This document shows, piece after piece, positions 34,612 to 46,957 of a DNA stretch of 64,000 nucleotides. The stretch comes from Paramecium octaurelia. Its lineage: Eukaryota; Ciliophora; Oligohymenophorea; Peniculida; Parameciidae. Location: assembly GCA_905182995.1 (NCBI GenBank), contig CAJJDP010000064.1:192627-256626 (forward strand). The letters run 5' to 3'. The notes under the pieces were generated by a model. It saw nothing but the letters and a program-made list of their open reading frames with translations. It was not told the DNA's origin and did not search any database. Numbering within the stretch: position 1 is the stretch's first letter; every line of letters starts with the position of its first letter. The position numbers and the translations under genes were made by a program.

Positions 34612-36418
34612 TCAACCAATTAATTTGCTAATCAAATTTTAGTACAGAAAACTGACAGCGTTAAATTTCTTAATTTCATCCATTTATTTGTTCTTTTTAC
34701 TATTTTCTTAGTTTTTATGAGTTAACTAAATTATACTGAAAATATACCAAAATTTTATTTTTTTATTCCATTTTTTAATGACTACTTCCAACAAACTGTT
34801 GAATCCTCTCTTGTAAGTTTAATTCAAATTTTTATTACAATCTGATTTCAATCTATTGATCTAATGGCAATTTGTATTTGCTCATATTTTCAGCTTGACT
34901 AGACTTTTTGCTTTTGATAATTCCAAGATCATCAACCACAAACGGATTAGCCTTATACTTGGCATCATGATAAATATCCTTGGGATGAATTTTCTTATTG
35001 TTTAAATAGTCAAAACATTTACTTTCAGTCTTAACTATTATTCAATATTCTTAATTACATGAATGTTTTGGAGTGTATACTTAAAAATCAAACTCTTATT
35101 ACGACAATATGTCTTTAAGTAATCTCATTCCATTGATTTTGAGACAAGATAATTCACAGTTCTCACTAGAAATTGACATTTTTCTTGATTCTTCAGTACT
35201 TAAATGGACTCTAGGTGACGAAGAAAGATCATTTAGATTCATTAAGTTTTCCTAACATTATTTTATGTCAATGGGAATCTAAAAATTCATTTTGCTGAGC
35301 AAGGCATTGTTGACAGTTTCAGCATAATTTCTAGAAAAATGCTTATTCAAATATATTTTCAAGGTATCGCAGCTCAATTTCCTCAAAGGAGAGTCTTCTA
35401 TTTCAAAATCATAGGTGATACTCCTCTCATGATAAAAGGATGCCTTAAATTTTTTATATTTATTATACTTTTTCTATATTTCCCATATAAAAATAACAAA
35501 TACCCATTTTTTGATAAACCAAATTCTCGATTTCCAAATTGTTATTTAGCCAAGCATATTGTATGCACTTCTTTAAGAACTTGATTGCAATTTCATAGGA
35601 TTCATACGTAACAGCACAATTTGATAATCCGATAAAGGCCTTCATTTTTTAAATGTCATATTGTTATTTCGAATGATTACACAGCAATCTTGTTTAATTA
35701 TACAAATGAATTGACAATTCAATCAAACCGCAATTCTCTAAAACTTAAGAACAGAATAATAGCATCTCCACAACAACCTAGCTAATTTAAGTACCAATAG
35801 CCATTTCAATGAAATCCTGGACCAAATCAATAATTTATTAGGTTGATTTGAATTTAATCAGATCAATTAATTATTTTTCCTTACTCAATAAGAATCGAAG
35901 GAACTTTTGCAGTAAAGGGTTTTTGATAGCCTTGATTTTGAGCAGAAAGACTTGCTGTCGAATGGCTGGATCATATTTCATTTTTCTCTTGACCTCAACA
36001 GTTTACATGTTATCAGACGTGACAACCAACTTCTGGGAACTCTTTGAAATGCTATGGCTTAACAGTTTATATACATATTCATGTTGCTTTGAACTTTAAT
36101 AGGCTAATTATTGTAAAAGTAATTTTGCATTTTGACATCGGTTTCACTTCTAGGATCAATTCTGATCCTGAGATGAGTGACTTTACTCAAATTGCCTTCT
36201 GAAACTTAAGTCTTCAATACTTCATCCTCTCTCGTTGAAAAGTTGGTTTTATATTATGTGTGCATAGTTGTGCCAGTTTGTACTCGATCCATAGGAGCAA
36301 TAGATGTTCTGCATTGGGGAGTCTCGCATTGGAACTTGAATTGCACTGCACTCTTTAATCTAGTAATCGATTGAGGTGTTTGACGAGACTTAAGAGCAGA
36401 GTTGATTTACCTTTTCAT
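34612..36418 (-). CDS. Helical-repeat (TPR-like) protein, unrecognised
   Basis: A Ser/Gln-rich N-terminus (KSRQTPQSITRLKSAVQFKF) is followed by TPR-like helical hairpins: VVVEMLLFCSQVLENCGLIE, KMKAFIGLSNCAVTYESYEI, AIKFLKKCIQYAWLNNNLEI, LVYQKMGICYFYMGNIEKAS. The C-terminal region is Ser/Lys-rich with helices. Introns GTATATAAA...GCCATAG, GTATAATAA...TTTAAG and GTAATTAAG...AATAATAG maintain the frame. The 3' end is at 34612 if a last intron (GTATATTTT...AATTTAG) is used, or about 34677 otherwise. The proposed ATG is 15 bp after, and in frame with, the TGA of the LRR/ankyrin gene. Confidence 0.6.
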
Positions 36419-36433
36419 TTATATTTATAATAA

Positions 36434-38812
36434 TCATTTCAATAAGTCAAACAAATCAATTACTTTATTGATAATCTTCGTTTTGAATCTATCTTGTTAA
36501 ATCAAGGTCCTTAAGGTTCTAATTTCAGTTTGGAGAGGTTTATCAATTGTGATTAATTCTTTTCCTATTTTGGAAGTTAAGAACTGATCTAAAATTTTGA
36601 ATTGGGTTCTAAAATACTCACCTATGACTTCTTCATTTTATTGATTGGATTCCCTTAAATGATTTTGGAGACTAATGATAATTTAGCGCATTTGTTTTTA
36701 CAAAATTGCTAACTATCTTTTTTATTGATAGTTATCATACTTAAATATCGAATTTCTATTTTCAATCATTCGAATATTATTGGGAGAATAATTATGCTGT
36801 TTCAAATTCTACCTATTCCCTCTCGTTAATTTATGTTCTAATCTTGATGTGTAAATTTCATCCATATTCTTCTTAGTAACCAACTTACTCCCATTATTAT
36901 TGATTATATCCTTATTATAATGAATCAAAGATATCTCATCATCTGGGATACATTCAGTTAGATTAGATAATATATCATAAAATGATTTCTTGAAATTCAC
37001 AGTCCCATTTCGTAAACTTTGAAATTTAGGAGTCCAACTGTTCAATTACTTTAAATTCTCTGATACTAAACCAGGTGCATTATCACTGATATTACTCATT
37101 TAATCATCATCAAAAGAACTATTCTCTTCACTCACACTCAATTTCTCAATTGCTTCCACTCGAGGAGAAACTTTTAAAATCCCATCCCTCTCTTCATTCA
37201 AATCACCATCTGAAAGGATGAGAGAATTTCTAATTTAAATCTATTACTATTTCTTGAGTATTTTATACAAAAAAACATTACGAATCTTAGGTAAGAAACA
37301 AAGCATCAACGTTTAGTAAGTGATTGGAACTAGTTGGAAATCAACTAAAAACTGTTGAATCATCAAACTTTTGGTTATAATCGATTTATCCAATAAGGAT
37401 AACTATGTATGAGGATTTATACTACAAAAATTGAATAGGTTTTAATCATTAAATTGTCTGATCTAAGAAGTATTCCATTCACTACAAAACTGTAATGTAA
37501 GAAAGTTGTTTTTTTCTATTAGAATTTCTAAACAAGATTACCCTTTCAAATTTTAATGATTTACGTCAAATGGCTGTTGCAATAGAACTTAATAAAACTA
37601 TTTTACTCTTTTATGGTCACCTTATGAACTTATTATATGCAATGGAGTATCCTTAAAAATATCATATTACGCAGGGTTTGCTCCTAAGTCTATTAAATCC
37701 TAGAGCAATTCCACTTGACATTGTTAGGCTACAATGTGCAAATTCGAGGATTGCAATCCACCTCCCAAATTCACATTCACATTGAATTTCAGTATCAGAG
37801 AAACCAAACGATAATATTTTTTTTCAATTGCTAGACTTAATGGCGTGTGTCCTTTAAGATCGATTTAATTTGCCAAGTTCAAATGATGATTTAATAGGTA
37901 ATCTAAAATCCCAATTTCGTCATAAACCACTGCTAAATGCATGAGATTCTAAATGTATTGTCCATAAAGATACTTATTTGTAATCATTCATGTAATTCAA
38001 TTAAGTCTCAATCTCAAGTGAATGGTAATTCAGCGACTCCTTGATTTGGGTGAGGAGTTGTTCGTTTTGAGAATCTATTGAGAGGTAAGGTTTTTTGTAC
38101 TTATGCTATCATTCAGGATGTCTCCCTAAGTAACAATAACTGCATTGCTGATTGATTTATAATTCATAATGTATTATTCAAATGTTAATTCATTAGACAT
38201 CGCCTCCACCAAAGTGAAAAACACCTTCAACTTCTAATCCTCTAATAAAAAATCAAATTAAGATTAGCAAAATATGCCCCAACCCAATCCCAGCACTTCC
38301 AAAGTATAGCTCAAATCCACAATTTGTTTAGTAATATTAGTAAAGTAATTTTATTATATATACAGTTTCTTCAATTACAGTTTGCATATGGAAGGATCAA
38401 TTTATTTCAAGAGATTCCTTGCTATATTAAGAGTTGACAACTTAGGAGCATCTCCACATTCAATAGGACCAAAAGTTTGCAATTAATTATCTTCCAAAGA
38501 TAGATGTTATAGTAATGGAGTTTTTTTTAAAATATTTGTGTCAAATTCTTTTAGCCTGTTTTCATTCAAAATTAGATGTAATAGACCATTCCACATTATC
38601 CCATCCTTCGATGATAAACAATATATTACCTTAAAACTGGTTAATCCTTATCTTGAATAATCCAAAACTAATCGTTACTATTCATAATCAGATCTGGTTT
38701 ATTTGGTTACTTAGAAACTGCGTTAAGTAGCAAATTTGACTGATATCGGACTTCGTTATCTCTTATTTTTGCCTGATTGCATAGATAGGCATTATTCAAA
38801 ACTTTCATTCAT
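36434..38812 (-). CDS. Leucine-rich repeat + ankyrin repeat protein
   Basis: After a basic head (MNERSFEQ-like, then KNKRQRSPISVKFATQRSFQ) leucine-rich repeats are readable: MWNGLLHLILNENRLKEFDT, PLLQHLSLEDNQLQTFGPIE, KLSTLNIARNLLKQIDPSIC. Ankyrin repeats follow: NLMHLAVVYDEIGILDYLLN, LKGHTPLSLAIEKKYYRLVS, NLHIVAQQCQVELLQDLIDL, KDTPLHIISSQGDHKRVKQF. The last 300 residues are Ser/Asn-rich and helical. Introns GTAATATAT...TCGAAG, GTACAAAAA...TCAATAG and GTATCTTTA...CATTTAG were used. About 765 codons. It is presumably a scaffold; no enzymatic domain is visible. Confidence 0.8.
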
Positions 38813-39074
38813 TATATATAATATTAAAAATAAATCACTCCTTCAACAAGCAATTTAGTATTAATTTATTAGAACCATAAGCTAACTTCATTTTCTAACC
38901 GTCCATCTATATTAAATTCATTTCATCTCATTATTTTAATGGTTAATAATAACTAATGTCCTTGAGTTTTATTTTCAAAATTTTATTATTTTCCATCCTA
39001 TTAGATCTTGATAGATAGAAAGAGTGAAATTAAAAATTATCACTCATTTATAATAACTAATTATATAAAATTTA
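38813..39074. other. AT-rich spacer
   Basis: About 260 bp between the SAP18 stop and the LRR/ankyrin start. Nothing coding seen. Confidence 0.45.
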
Positions 39075-39601
39075 TCATTCCTTAGCTATTTAGGATATTG
39101 GTTGTTTATTTTAATTCTTTGTTTCAATCTCAACCATTAATATATCTCCAATTTTGAAACCATGGTCTTTTAGATCTGAACTTTCATCTTTTCCTGACTT
39201 CACAGAATGCACTGTGCCTAAATCCTTTTTCTTTTGCACTCCATGTTAATCCAAATAGACATTGCTAACCTTAAATACAATATCTCTTCTGTAAACTCCA
39301 TCCAATTAATATTTTAATTGATCAACTATGTCTCTTAATTTTGAACTCAAGCTAATAATTTCTAATAGTGTTAATTATTACAATAAATAAAGTAATATTT
39401 CTTAGGTTTAGTTTTTGTTAAAGTCATCTAATGTAATTTATCCATGTTTCCAATGTGTTCTAACTAAGAAAGGCACTTGATGCTTCAGTTAATACTAAAT
39501 TTTACTTTGTCTTTATCATTTTGATTCCTGCTATCTCTAAATCTTCCATATCTGCCATGGATTCCATCAGTTTTAATTTGGTCTTTTTTATTTGATGCCA
39601 T
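39075..39601 (-). CDS. SAP18: SAP18 (Sin3-associated / splicing-associated ubiquitin-fold protein)
   Basis: Small ubiquitin-fold protein of histone deacetylase and exon-junction (ASAP) complexes. Diagnostic text: VPFLVRTHWKHGQITLDDFN at the first strands, QLDGVYRRDIVFKVSNVYLD, and the C-terminal KKDLGTVHSVKSGKDESSDL, DHGFKIGDILMVEIETKN. One intron (GTAAAATTT...ACTGAAG, 23 nt) follows the basic N-terminus MASNKKDQIKTDGIHGRYGR. About 165 codons, slightly long because of the N-terminal tail and a Gln/Leu insertion. Confidence 0.88.
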
Positions 39602-39949
39602 TAAAGTATATTATATAAAATATTATATTAATAATTAATCTAGAATTTTTGGTTTGCCATTTATTTATTCCTACATAAATATTTCTTCGTTTAGACATTC
39701 TCTATTTATTACTCAGGTTTTTATTTTTGAATAAACTTTTTTGATTTAAATTGTGATATTACACATCATAATTTAGTGATTATAATAATGAGTGTTTATT
39801 AAATCATAATTTATATGTGGATGATTTAAATTTTATTGTATTTCTTTAATAGTTATCAAAGGTTAGATGAATAGAATTTATAAGCATTAAAATTGATTAA
39901 AAACATTGAGAGTTTATTAATACACAAAATTTTAATAATAATAATTTTT
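39602..39949. other. AT-rich spacer between divergent genes
   Basis: About 350 bp without coding-like text; expected to hold the promoters of SAP18 and the TPR-SET gene. Confidence 0.45.
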
Positions 39950-41874
39950 ATGCCTCCTAAAAGTAGAAGATCAGATTTAATTTCGAATCAGCTCAAGGTA
40001 AATATTAATATCAATAAGAAAAGGAAGAAGGAAATACTGAATTACTTAATAGAGATTATCATAAAGCGATCACCCTATATACGAAAGCTCTTTGTAAACT
40101 TATTATAAAAATGATATTTTAGACCTTGAAGAGAACCCCATCTGTTACAGTAATCGTGCTCAAGCCTATCTTTATAATAATGAACTAGAATTGGCCTTGT
40201 AGGATTGTAATAGAGCTTTGCAATTAAATCCAAATTATGTTAAAGCCACCACCAATAAAGCTCAAGTGCTCTATGAAATGGGTTACCTTTAGGTATGTCT
40301 CTGAACTTATTCTTAGTAAGCAATTGAATGCTTGTAAGGTATAAATAATCACAGTCCAGAAAGTCAAATATTGCTCAACTAATATTAATCACAATCTCTA
40401 AAAGTAAAACTGATATCACATCAAGACTTTATTAGATTAAGGAGAATTAGAACGTTAGAAGACACTATTAGAATGGTTAAAACAAGGAAAAGCTTAATTT
40501 CCAAAAATAAAAATTGAATGCTACTCAGAGTCTTATCGCGGTGTTAATGCTAAACAGAAAATAAATGCGAAAGAGCTGATCCTCTTCATTCCCAAATCTC
40601 ACATGATAACCTTGGAAATGGCTAAGGAAACCCCTGTGGCTAAAAAAATGATATAATTCAGACTAGATTTACTTTCACCAAAACATTCATTCCTCTCCAC
40701 CTTTTTACTGCAAGAGAAATCCAGACCCAATTCTTTCTGGAAACCTTATCTAGATATCTTACCATAATCCTACCCCTCATTTCCCATTTTCTTTAACAAT
40801 TATGACTTAGATTGGCTTCAAGGCTCACCATCTTTAAGTACTTGTTAATTCCATATAAAATAGAGTAAATCAACGACAAGCTCTCCGATCTTAAGAAGGA
40901 TTATAATGACATCTGTAATGTTGCTCCAGAATTTTCACAATATTCATTTTATGAATTTTGTTGGGCGAGAATGACCGCTAGTAGCAGAATATTTGGTATA
41001 AACATTAAGGGTGTTAAAACAGATGCATTTGTACCATTAGCAGACATGCTCAATCATAAAAGACCTAAATTAACATCTTGGTGTTATTCAGAGGAAAAGT
41101 AAGGATTTATTATAGAAACGGATGAAAAAATTGATAGAGGACAAATGATATTCGATAGTTATGGGAGGAAATGCAACTCAAGATTTTTATTAAATTATGG
41201 TTTTGTAGTCGACGACAATGATGCAAATGAAGTTAATGTTACTGTAGCTGCTGAGTTTAATGATCCTCTCATTTAACTAAAAGAAGAAGCTACAGAGGAA
41301 TAATTGAAATAGCCTAAGACATTTCGTTTGATAATGGACACTGATGGTATTAACTAAAATTACACTTTTTCTAGAAACAACAGTTATGGAATTCATGAGT
41401 TATATCAGATTTTTAGTGATTAAAGATCAAACTCAACTTTAATTGCTATTAAATGGAATAGTTTCCAAATATATCAAACCTACTAAAATATAGCCTTTGG
41501 GAATACATAATGAATTAGATATGTGGGATTTAATAAGGCGAATCTGTTATGTGGCTCTATCACGTTACCCAACTACATTAGAAGTGAGTCTTTTTATAAA
41601 TTACTTAGCAAGATAAAGAAATACTGTAAATTTGTGATTTGACTACAAATTAAAGAAATTGCTTGATTCTCAGGATGGGAGAAAAAGAAATACTGAAATT
41701 CTACTACCAGTTCAGTGAAAAAATGAAATAGCTTTTAAGTAATTTTAATTAATAAGTATTTTATTAATCAAAATAAATTAGGAAATCAATATATTCTGCT
41801 CGAAAGAAGAAAACTGCAAATACTTAAACTATGTAAATAAAGTTATTATGTTTCAAAATTAAAATGATCAATGA
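39950..41874 (+). CDS. TPR-SET domain lysine methyltransferase
   Basis: Probable protein-lysine N-methyltransferase. An N-terminal TPR trio (KEEGNTELLNRDYHKAITLY; YSNRAQAYLYNNELELALQD; KATTNKAQVLYEMGYLQ) is joined to a split SET domain of the SETD3/SETD6/Rubisco-LSMT type: IPKSHMITLEMAKETPVAKK, FYEFCWARMTASSRIFGINI, FVPLADMLNHKRPKLTSWCY (the NHxxP-like motif), QMIFDSYGRKCNSRFLLNYG (the DSYG motif). A helical substrate-binding region follows. About eight introns of 21-30 nt were used. Roughly 560 codons. The TPR plus SET order is known in other eukaryotes; substrate is unknown. Confidence 0.85.
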
Positions 41875-42041
41875 AGTTATTAATGCTAAATAAATTATTG
41901 TAAAACTTAAACATTAAATTCAAAAGTTAATTTTTGTTTCTAAAATAGTTTCTAATCTACTCTTTTGTTAAGATATATACACAGTGATATTTTTTATCGT
42001 TTCCTCATCTTTTATTTTTTAGACATCTTAATTCAAAGAAG

Positions 42042-44479
42042 TCAACTATTTAACCAAAGTTTGACAAATTTACCTAAAATAGAATATATCAATTACATAT
42101 CTCTTTCCCAATTCAGAATTTAAAGCATCTAGCAGCTTTTTAATCTGTATTAAACGATATCATTATGATAAGGCAGCAGATCAAGAATTTGTTTGTTTTC
42201 TAATTCTGCCATTCTTTGATCGTAAATTATAAGCAACTCTGTGTATCTTGCTAGACCTTCCCAGATATAGTACTTTTATCCGATTTCTTTAGCCAAATGT
42301 TCATACAATTTTAGTATTCTTTTTTTATTAATATTTGATTAAGCAATGTTCTCCGAATTAAGCTAATCAGTTTAATAAGCAAATGTTTATGTGATTTTTG
42401 ATATTATTTATTCATCAATCAATTCTCGATGATCCAATTATACAAGTTTTTCAATGCAAGAATAAAATCTTACAAATTTTTTATTTCTTAAAGATATAGC
42501 CATTAAATTACTCCAGAGTCTCCAATCTGTACTAGCATATTTCACTCCTTATTCTAAAGCAGATTGAGCTTCACTAAACTTTTTCAAGGCAACCAAACAA
42601 GATGAAATATTTCCCCAAATTTCTCCATCATTCTCATTAATTCTGACTGCTTCACCTAATGATTTTATTGCCTCTTCCAATTTATTCAATCTCATATAAG
42701 CACATCCCATTATATACCATGATTTTTAGTGATATGAATTAATCTTAACAGCTTTTCTATAAGATTTAATAGATTTTTCATAGTTTTTTTCTTTAAAAAA
42801 GTAATATTCCCCTAAGGATCTTTAAGCCCTAGCAAATCGCCTTTTGGAATCCTTCCAGGCTTCTTTTAAAATCTTAGGATCCTATTTAATTTCTCCTGTG
42901 ATGCATTTCATTTTCACTGTCCCAAACCCTTTTGCTGTTATTTACTCTATTTCTTTGAGTGCTCTCTACGTATCACCAGTGCCTACAATACATTCAATAC
43001 ATTCCTCCCACATTTCTAATCTAGCAAATATCTCATAACCACTTGACATCATACCAACCTTCATCCATTATTCAGCTAAAATTCCACTTAAATTATAGTA
43101 ATCAGGATAGTTTGAGTAAAATAAATTCAATGCTCTTAAATCAGAATCTGGTTGAATTTCATTAAATTAATCAACGAGTGTCTACATTTAAATCAAGGCT
43201 CTTTCCATCCTCTTTAGATGATTAAACTCATTTAAAGATCTTAATAGCAAACCCTATGAATAGACAATCCAACTATTAGATTTATCAAGCATTAAATTTA
43301 AGTAAGCTTAAACTTATTATTAAAGTATTTCATCATTTGGCAAAGTCTTTTTATAATGATGTATTAATCCCAACAAAACAATTTGTTCTTCCAATGACAA
43401 TGAATCCTATTTGATTTCTCCATCAACAACAGGTTTATCAAATAAGATTGATTCCTCCTCTAAATTTACTTCTTATGGAGCATACTATTATAAAACCTCT
43501 TGTACTTTTGGCAATTCCCTAACTATGTTAAAGTATAAATTTAAAATTACTTTCTTTTTCTACACTTTCCTAATCTATTATTTAAGCTACTAATTAAGGC
43601 AGTTTATCCTCTTGAAATTTAGTTTTCTTTCCTAATTTTCCTGTTAATTCAAATCTAACCTTTAGCAATTACTATAATCTTAATATGCTATTACTTATGC
43701 TTTTAACAAACAGAGCTCTGCTTCTTGGTATTTGTAATAATAATTGTAAATATAAGAGAGTTCTGTATATAATTTGGCTTGCTCTTTGCAATCTACAGGA
43801 TAATTATCAAGGAACTCTTAAAACGAAGTCAAAATTTGATCCTTTAGTTCTTAAACAGGGTTATCTAGGAACTAATTATGCATAAAATTAAGTCTAGCCC
43901 ACCATAATTGATAAACTGGGTTAGTATTATGCAACAATTCAAGAATTTCTTTGCAAACTAAAAAGAGATGTTTAAGCTAAATCACTCTCTTAAAAGGTTC
44001 ACCGCAACATTGTAATTTATTAAGAATAACTATTTTATAGGCCTATATTTTTTACATTCTTAATTAGATTAGGAGTGATAGATTTCATATTCTGAAACTC
44101 TGCTAATCTAATTAATAAGGGGCAATAATTCGATTAAACCAATTTCATTCAATTATTCTTTACTAATTTAATTTGTTTAACATTTTGGAATGACTTGTTT
44201 AGTTAATAAATTTTCTATAAATAGCTTTTTATCTGCATTTTAATAGTGATAAGAGGGTCCTGTAAAGTTCTCTTTTATAAACAGACCATAGAGGATATAG
44301 AATATGTTAAAAACAAGTTGTTTATGTTATGATTGAAGCATCTTTAGACAGCACTATTTTATGATGTCTATAGCCTGATCGTTTATATTGTCTGCAAAAA
44401 ATAGTATTACTTTGAGTCCTGTACTTACATTTTCTTAGTTGAACAATTACTATAAATTATATTCACACTTAATTTCCAT
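42042..44479 (-). CDS. TTC27: TTC27/Emw1-like tetratricopeptide protein
   Basis: Large TPR protein essential in yeast (Emw1). The diagnostic central block is present in minus-strand reading near 42.5-42.8 kb, with successive repeats resembling SWYMMGCAYMRLNKLEEAIK, GEIWGNISSCLVALKKFSEA and a following WRLWSN motif. The N-terminal half is helical (KQCCLKMLQSQHKQLVFNIF; NTNPVYQLWWARLNFMHNQF; YPVDCKEQAKLYTELSYIYN). Intron GTAAAAAAT...AAAATAG (26 nt) is one of several needed. About 790 codons, in line with the family. The 3' end could use another frame near 42.1 kb. Its start MEIKCEYNLQQLFNQ lies 14 bp from the UTP11 start. Confidence 0.75.
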
Positions 44480-44493
44480 TATAAAATTAATTA

Positions 44494-45237
44494 ATGTCTA
44501 ATTTTACAAATGCCAAACCGCAAAGGAAATATAGGGAAAGAGCATAACCTGTAATTGAAAATCTTATGAATTAATTAGAAATCTAGAGAATTCCTTGGTA
44601 TTTTGGAAAAGCATGGTGATTACAAAAAGAGAGCTATCAATTATTAAAGAAAGAAGGAACAATTACAAAAATTGCAATTGAAAGCTGCTTTACGAAATAA
44701 AGACGAATTTAATTTTAGAATGCTCAAGAGTAAAGTTAAGGATGGTGTGGTGTATGAAGATCAGAATGAAAGTAGCGGAGATGAATAAGAAATCCTTAAA
44801 TAAATTAAAACTCAAAATTAAAATTTACTTAAAGCATCTATTTAACAAAAAGAAAAAGTAAATAAATTTTATAAATAAATACTAGTTAACTGAAAAACTC
44901 AAAGAAGATCTGGCTATGGTATAATTTGAGTAACCTACTCACAAATTCTTTTTGAAAGAAGCAAGGAAAAAGAGTTTCGATTAAGTTGAAGATAAATTGT
45001 AAGGAGAAGCATAATAATCTGCTCCAAATTCTGAATTAGCTCAAAAGATAAATAAGCTAACAGAGGCATTGTATGAGAAAGAGAGAATGAAACGCTTTTA
45101 CGTGGCAATAACAAAATCAAAAACTAAAGTATATCTTTATCATTCATATTCATTAGGATAACGTAACAGCCAAACCTCACTAAAGAAAAAGAATCAAGAA
45201 AGGCAAAGGAAAAGGATTATTTGAGAGAAGTAGATGA
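44494..45237 (+). CDS. UTP11: U3 snoRNA-associated protein UTP11
   Basis: Component of the small-subunit processome for 18S rRNA maturation. It starts MSNFTNAKPQRKYRERAQP; after intron GTAATTGAA...AATTAG it reads SREFLGILEKHGDYKKRAIN, KAALRNKDEFNFRMLKSKVK and DGVVYEDQ, the UTP11 hallmark. The C-terminus ends KRIKKGKGKGLFERSR, the basic tail of the family. Two more introns (GTAAATAAA...TACTAG; GTATATCTT...CATTAG) complete about 220 codons. It is divergently transcribed from TTC27. Confidence 0.92.
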
Positions 45238-46957
45238 TAAATTATATAATAATCTTGGTTGTAAACTAATCAAATTCTTCTAAATACAATTTCTTTTTCA
45301 TCATATTTTCATCCTCAAAGACTTTATGAGATTCTTTTATTAAAGGTTTATGTTTCACCCAATTATAAAGATCAAAAATCATCTTTACCAAAGGAAGCCA
45401 ATTTCTCATCTAATCCTTTATTGTTATGATACTAATTAATTTTGACTTCAAAAATTAATGTTATGATGTTCTTAATTGCTAATATTGAAACTTCAATTAA
45501 TTCAGTTTTGTTAGTTGTTCTAAACAAGTCCATTTTCACAATATTCATTTAAATAAGTTTCATCATCCACTTCAAAAAGCATCAGGGATCCTTTATAAAA
45601 TTTGATTTATAAGATTGAAGGGTCTGATATCATTTTAATTAAAAATTTATTCACAAAGAAGAGAATCCTTTCATATTAAGATCTTAATTTTTGAAGTATT
45701 TTAGTATCATCTATAGAATTAAAATATATCACTTTTTTCTGAACATTCAAGTTTTTTCCGTTAGTACTACGTTGAAGGATAAACCAAATAAATTTTATAA
45801 TTTCACCTAATTTAAGTTATGAGACAATCAATTTATTTTGTTTTGAAATTATCGATACTTCAATCCAAAATTTTAAGCTTGAATTATTTAGAACTTGAAA
45901 ATTAGTGATTTAATTGCATATTTTTAATAAAAATATCATCATATATGCTGCCTATTTCTCTTTCACTTCGGAATCAAAAAATGATACAATTGTAAAATGA
46001 TTTTTACTCTCAATAATTTTCTTTATTAGATATTATTTCAATTCAGTAGATCCTAAAATATGACTTAAAATTTTATTATAAAATTCCAATTTTTCCATAT
46101 GTAGCTCAGACTATTATATCACTATTATTTATCACAGCAACAGATTGACCATATTTTTCAAATCTTTTTTCTTCTTCTTAATTTAAGTTTGGAATTCTTT
46201 TTAAATAATTCTATTCTAATAGATAAAATTGTTACTCTTGGGTTATCAAATACTTCTGATTTTATATTTATTAGAAAATTCGGCATTTTTTTTCAATTAT
46301 TTTTTATAATATCATTATCATGCCATTTATTAACTAACAATATTTGTCCAAATTCAGCTATTTAAATTGAAAAATAAAATAACTGAAATGTATTATTTAT
46401 AAGGGTTATCTCCTCTAAATTCTTCAAATCATTAGATATTATATTTACTTTTATTCATTTGCAATAAGAACTTGTATCTCAACTATTTTACTACTTATTT
46501 ATTTTTTCTTTTTTATGTTTTAATCTTATAAAAATAAATTGATTATTTACTTTTTCATTATTCTCAAATATTTTTATGATCATTTATATTTTGTATGTAT
46601 ATGAAGCATAATTTTAGGATTTGCATTAAATTAGTAAATTGTTTATTTGCTTAATTATCTAAAATACTAAGAATGCTGGGTATTAAAAATTCTTAAAAAA
46701 GACTAATATTAATGAAATCTGGTTCATATTGCTACTGAAACGTTAAGGAATTTCTTTGACACTGGTGTGTTAATTTTGTTAATCTCTTCCAAGTTTATTG
46801 TTTAATATTTTTTCATAAATTCAATTAATAATTTATATTTCGACCTTCACATTGAATTGAGTTTACCTTGGCGAAACTAATGAAAATTTAATTGTCTTTT
46901 GCTTTCTTTCATCTTTCTACGAGATATTATACAATTCAAAATCAATAATTAATACAA
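45238..46957 (-). pseudogene. Decayed coding region with one intact 198-codon ORF
   Basis: From ATG at 46098 down to TGA 45502 a minus-strand frame is open for 198 codons (MEKLEFYNKILSHILGSTEL; KFWIEVSIISKQNKLIVSQL; DPSILQIKFYKGSLMLFEVD). Just beyond, two other frames look equally protein-like (LFRTTNKTELIEVSILAIKN; KDQMRNWLPLVKMIFDLYNW) but no standard intron joins them, and further upstream (46.1-46.9 kb) more pieces are split by TGA codons. I read this as an inactivated member of a long protein family; the family was not identified. Confidence 0.4.
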
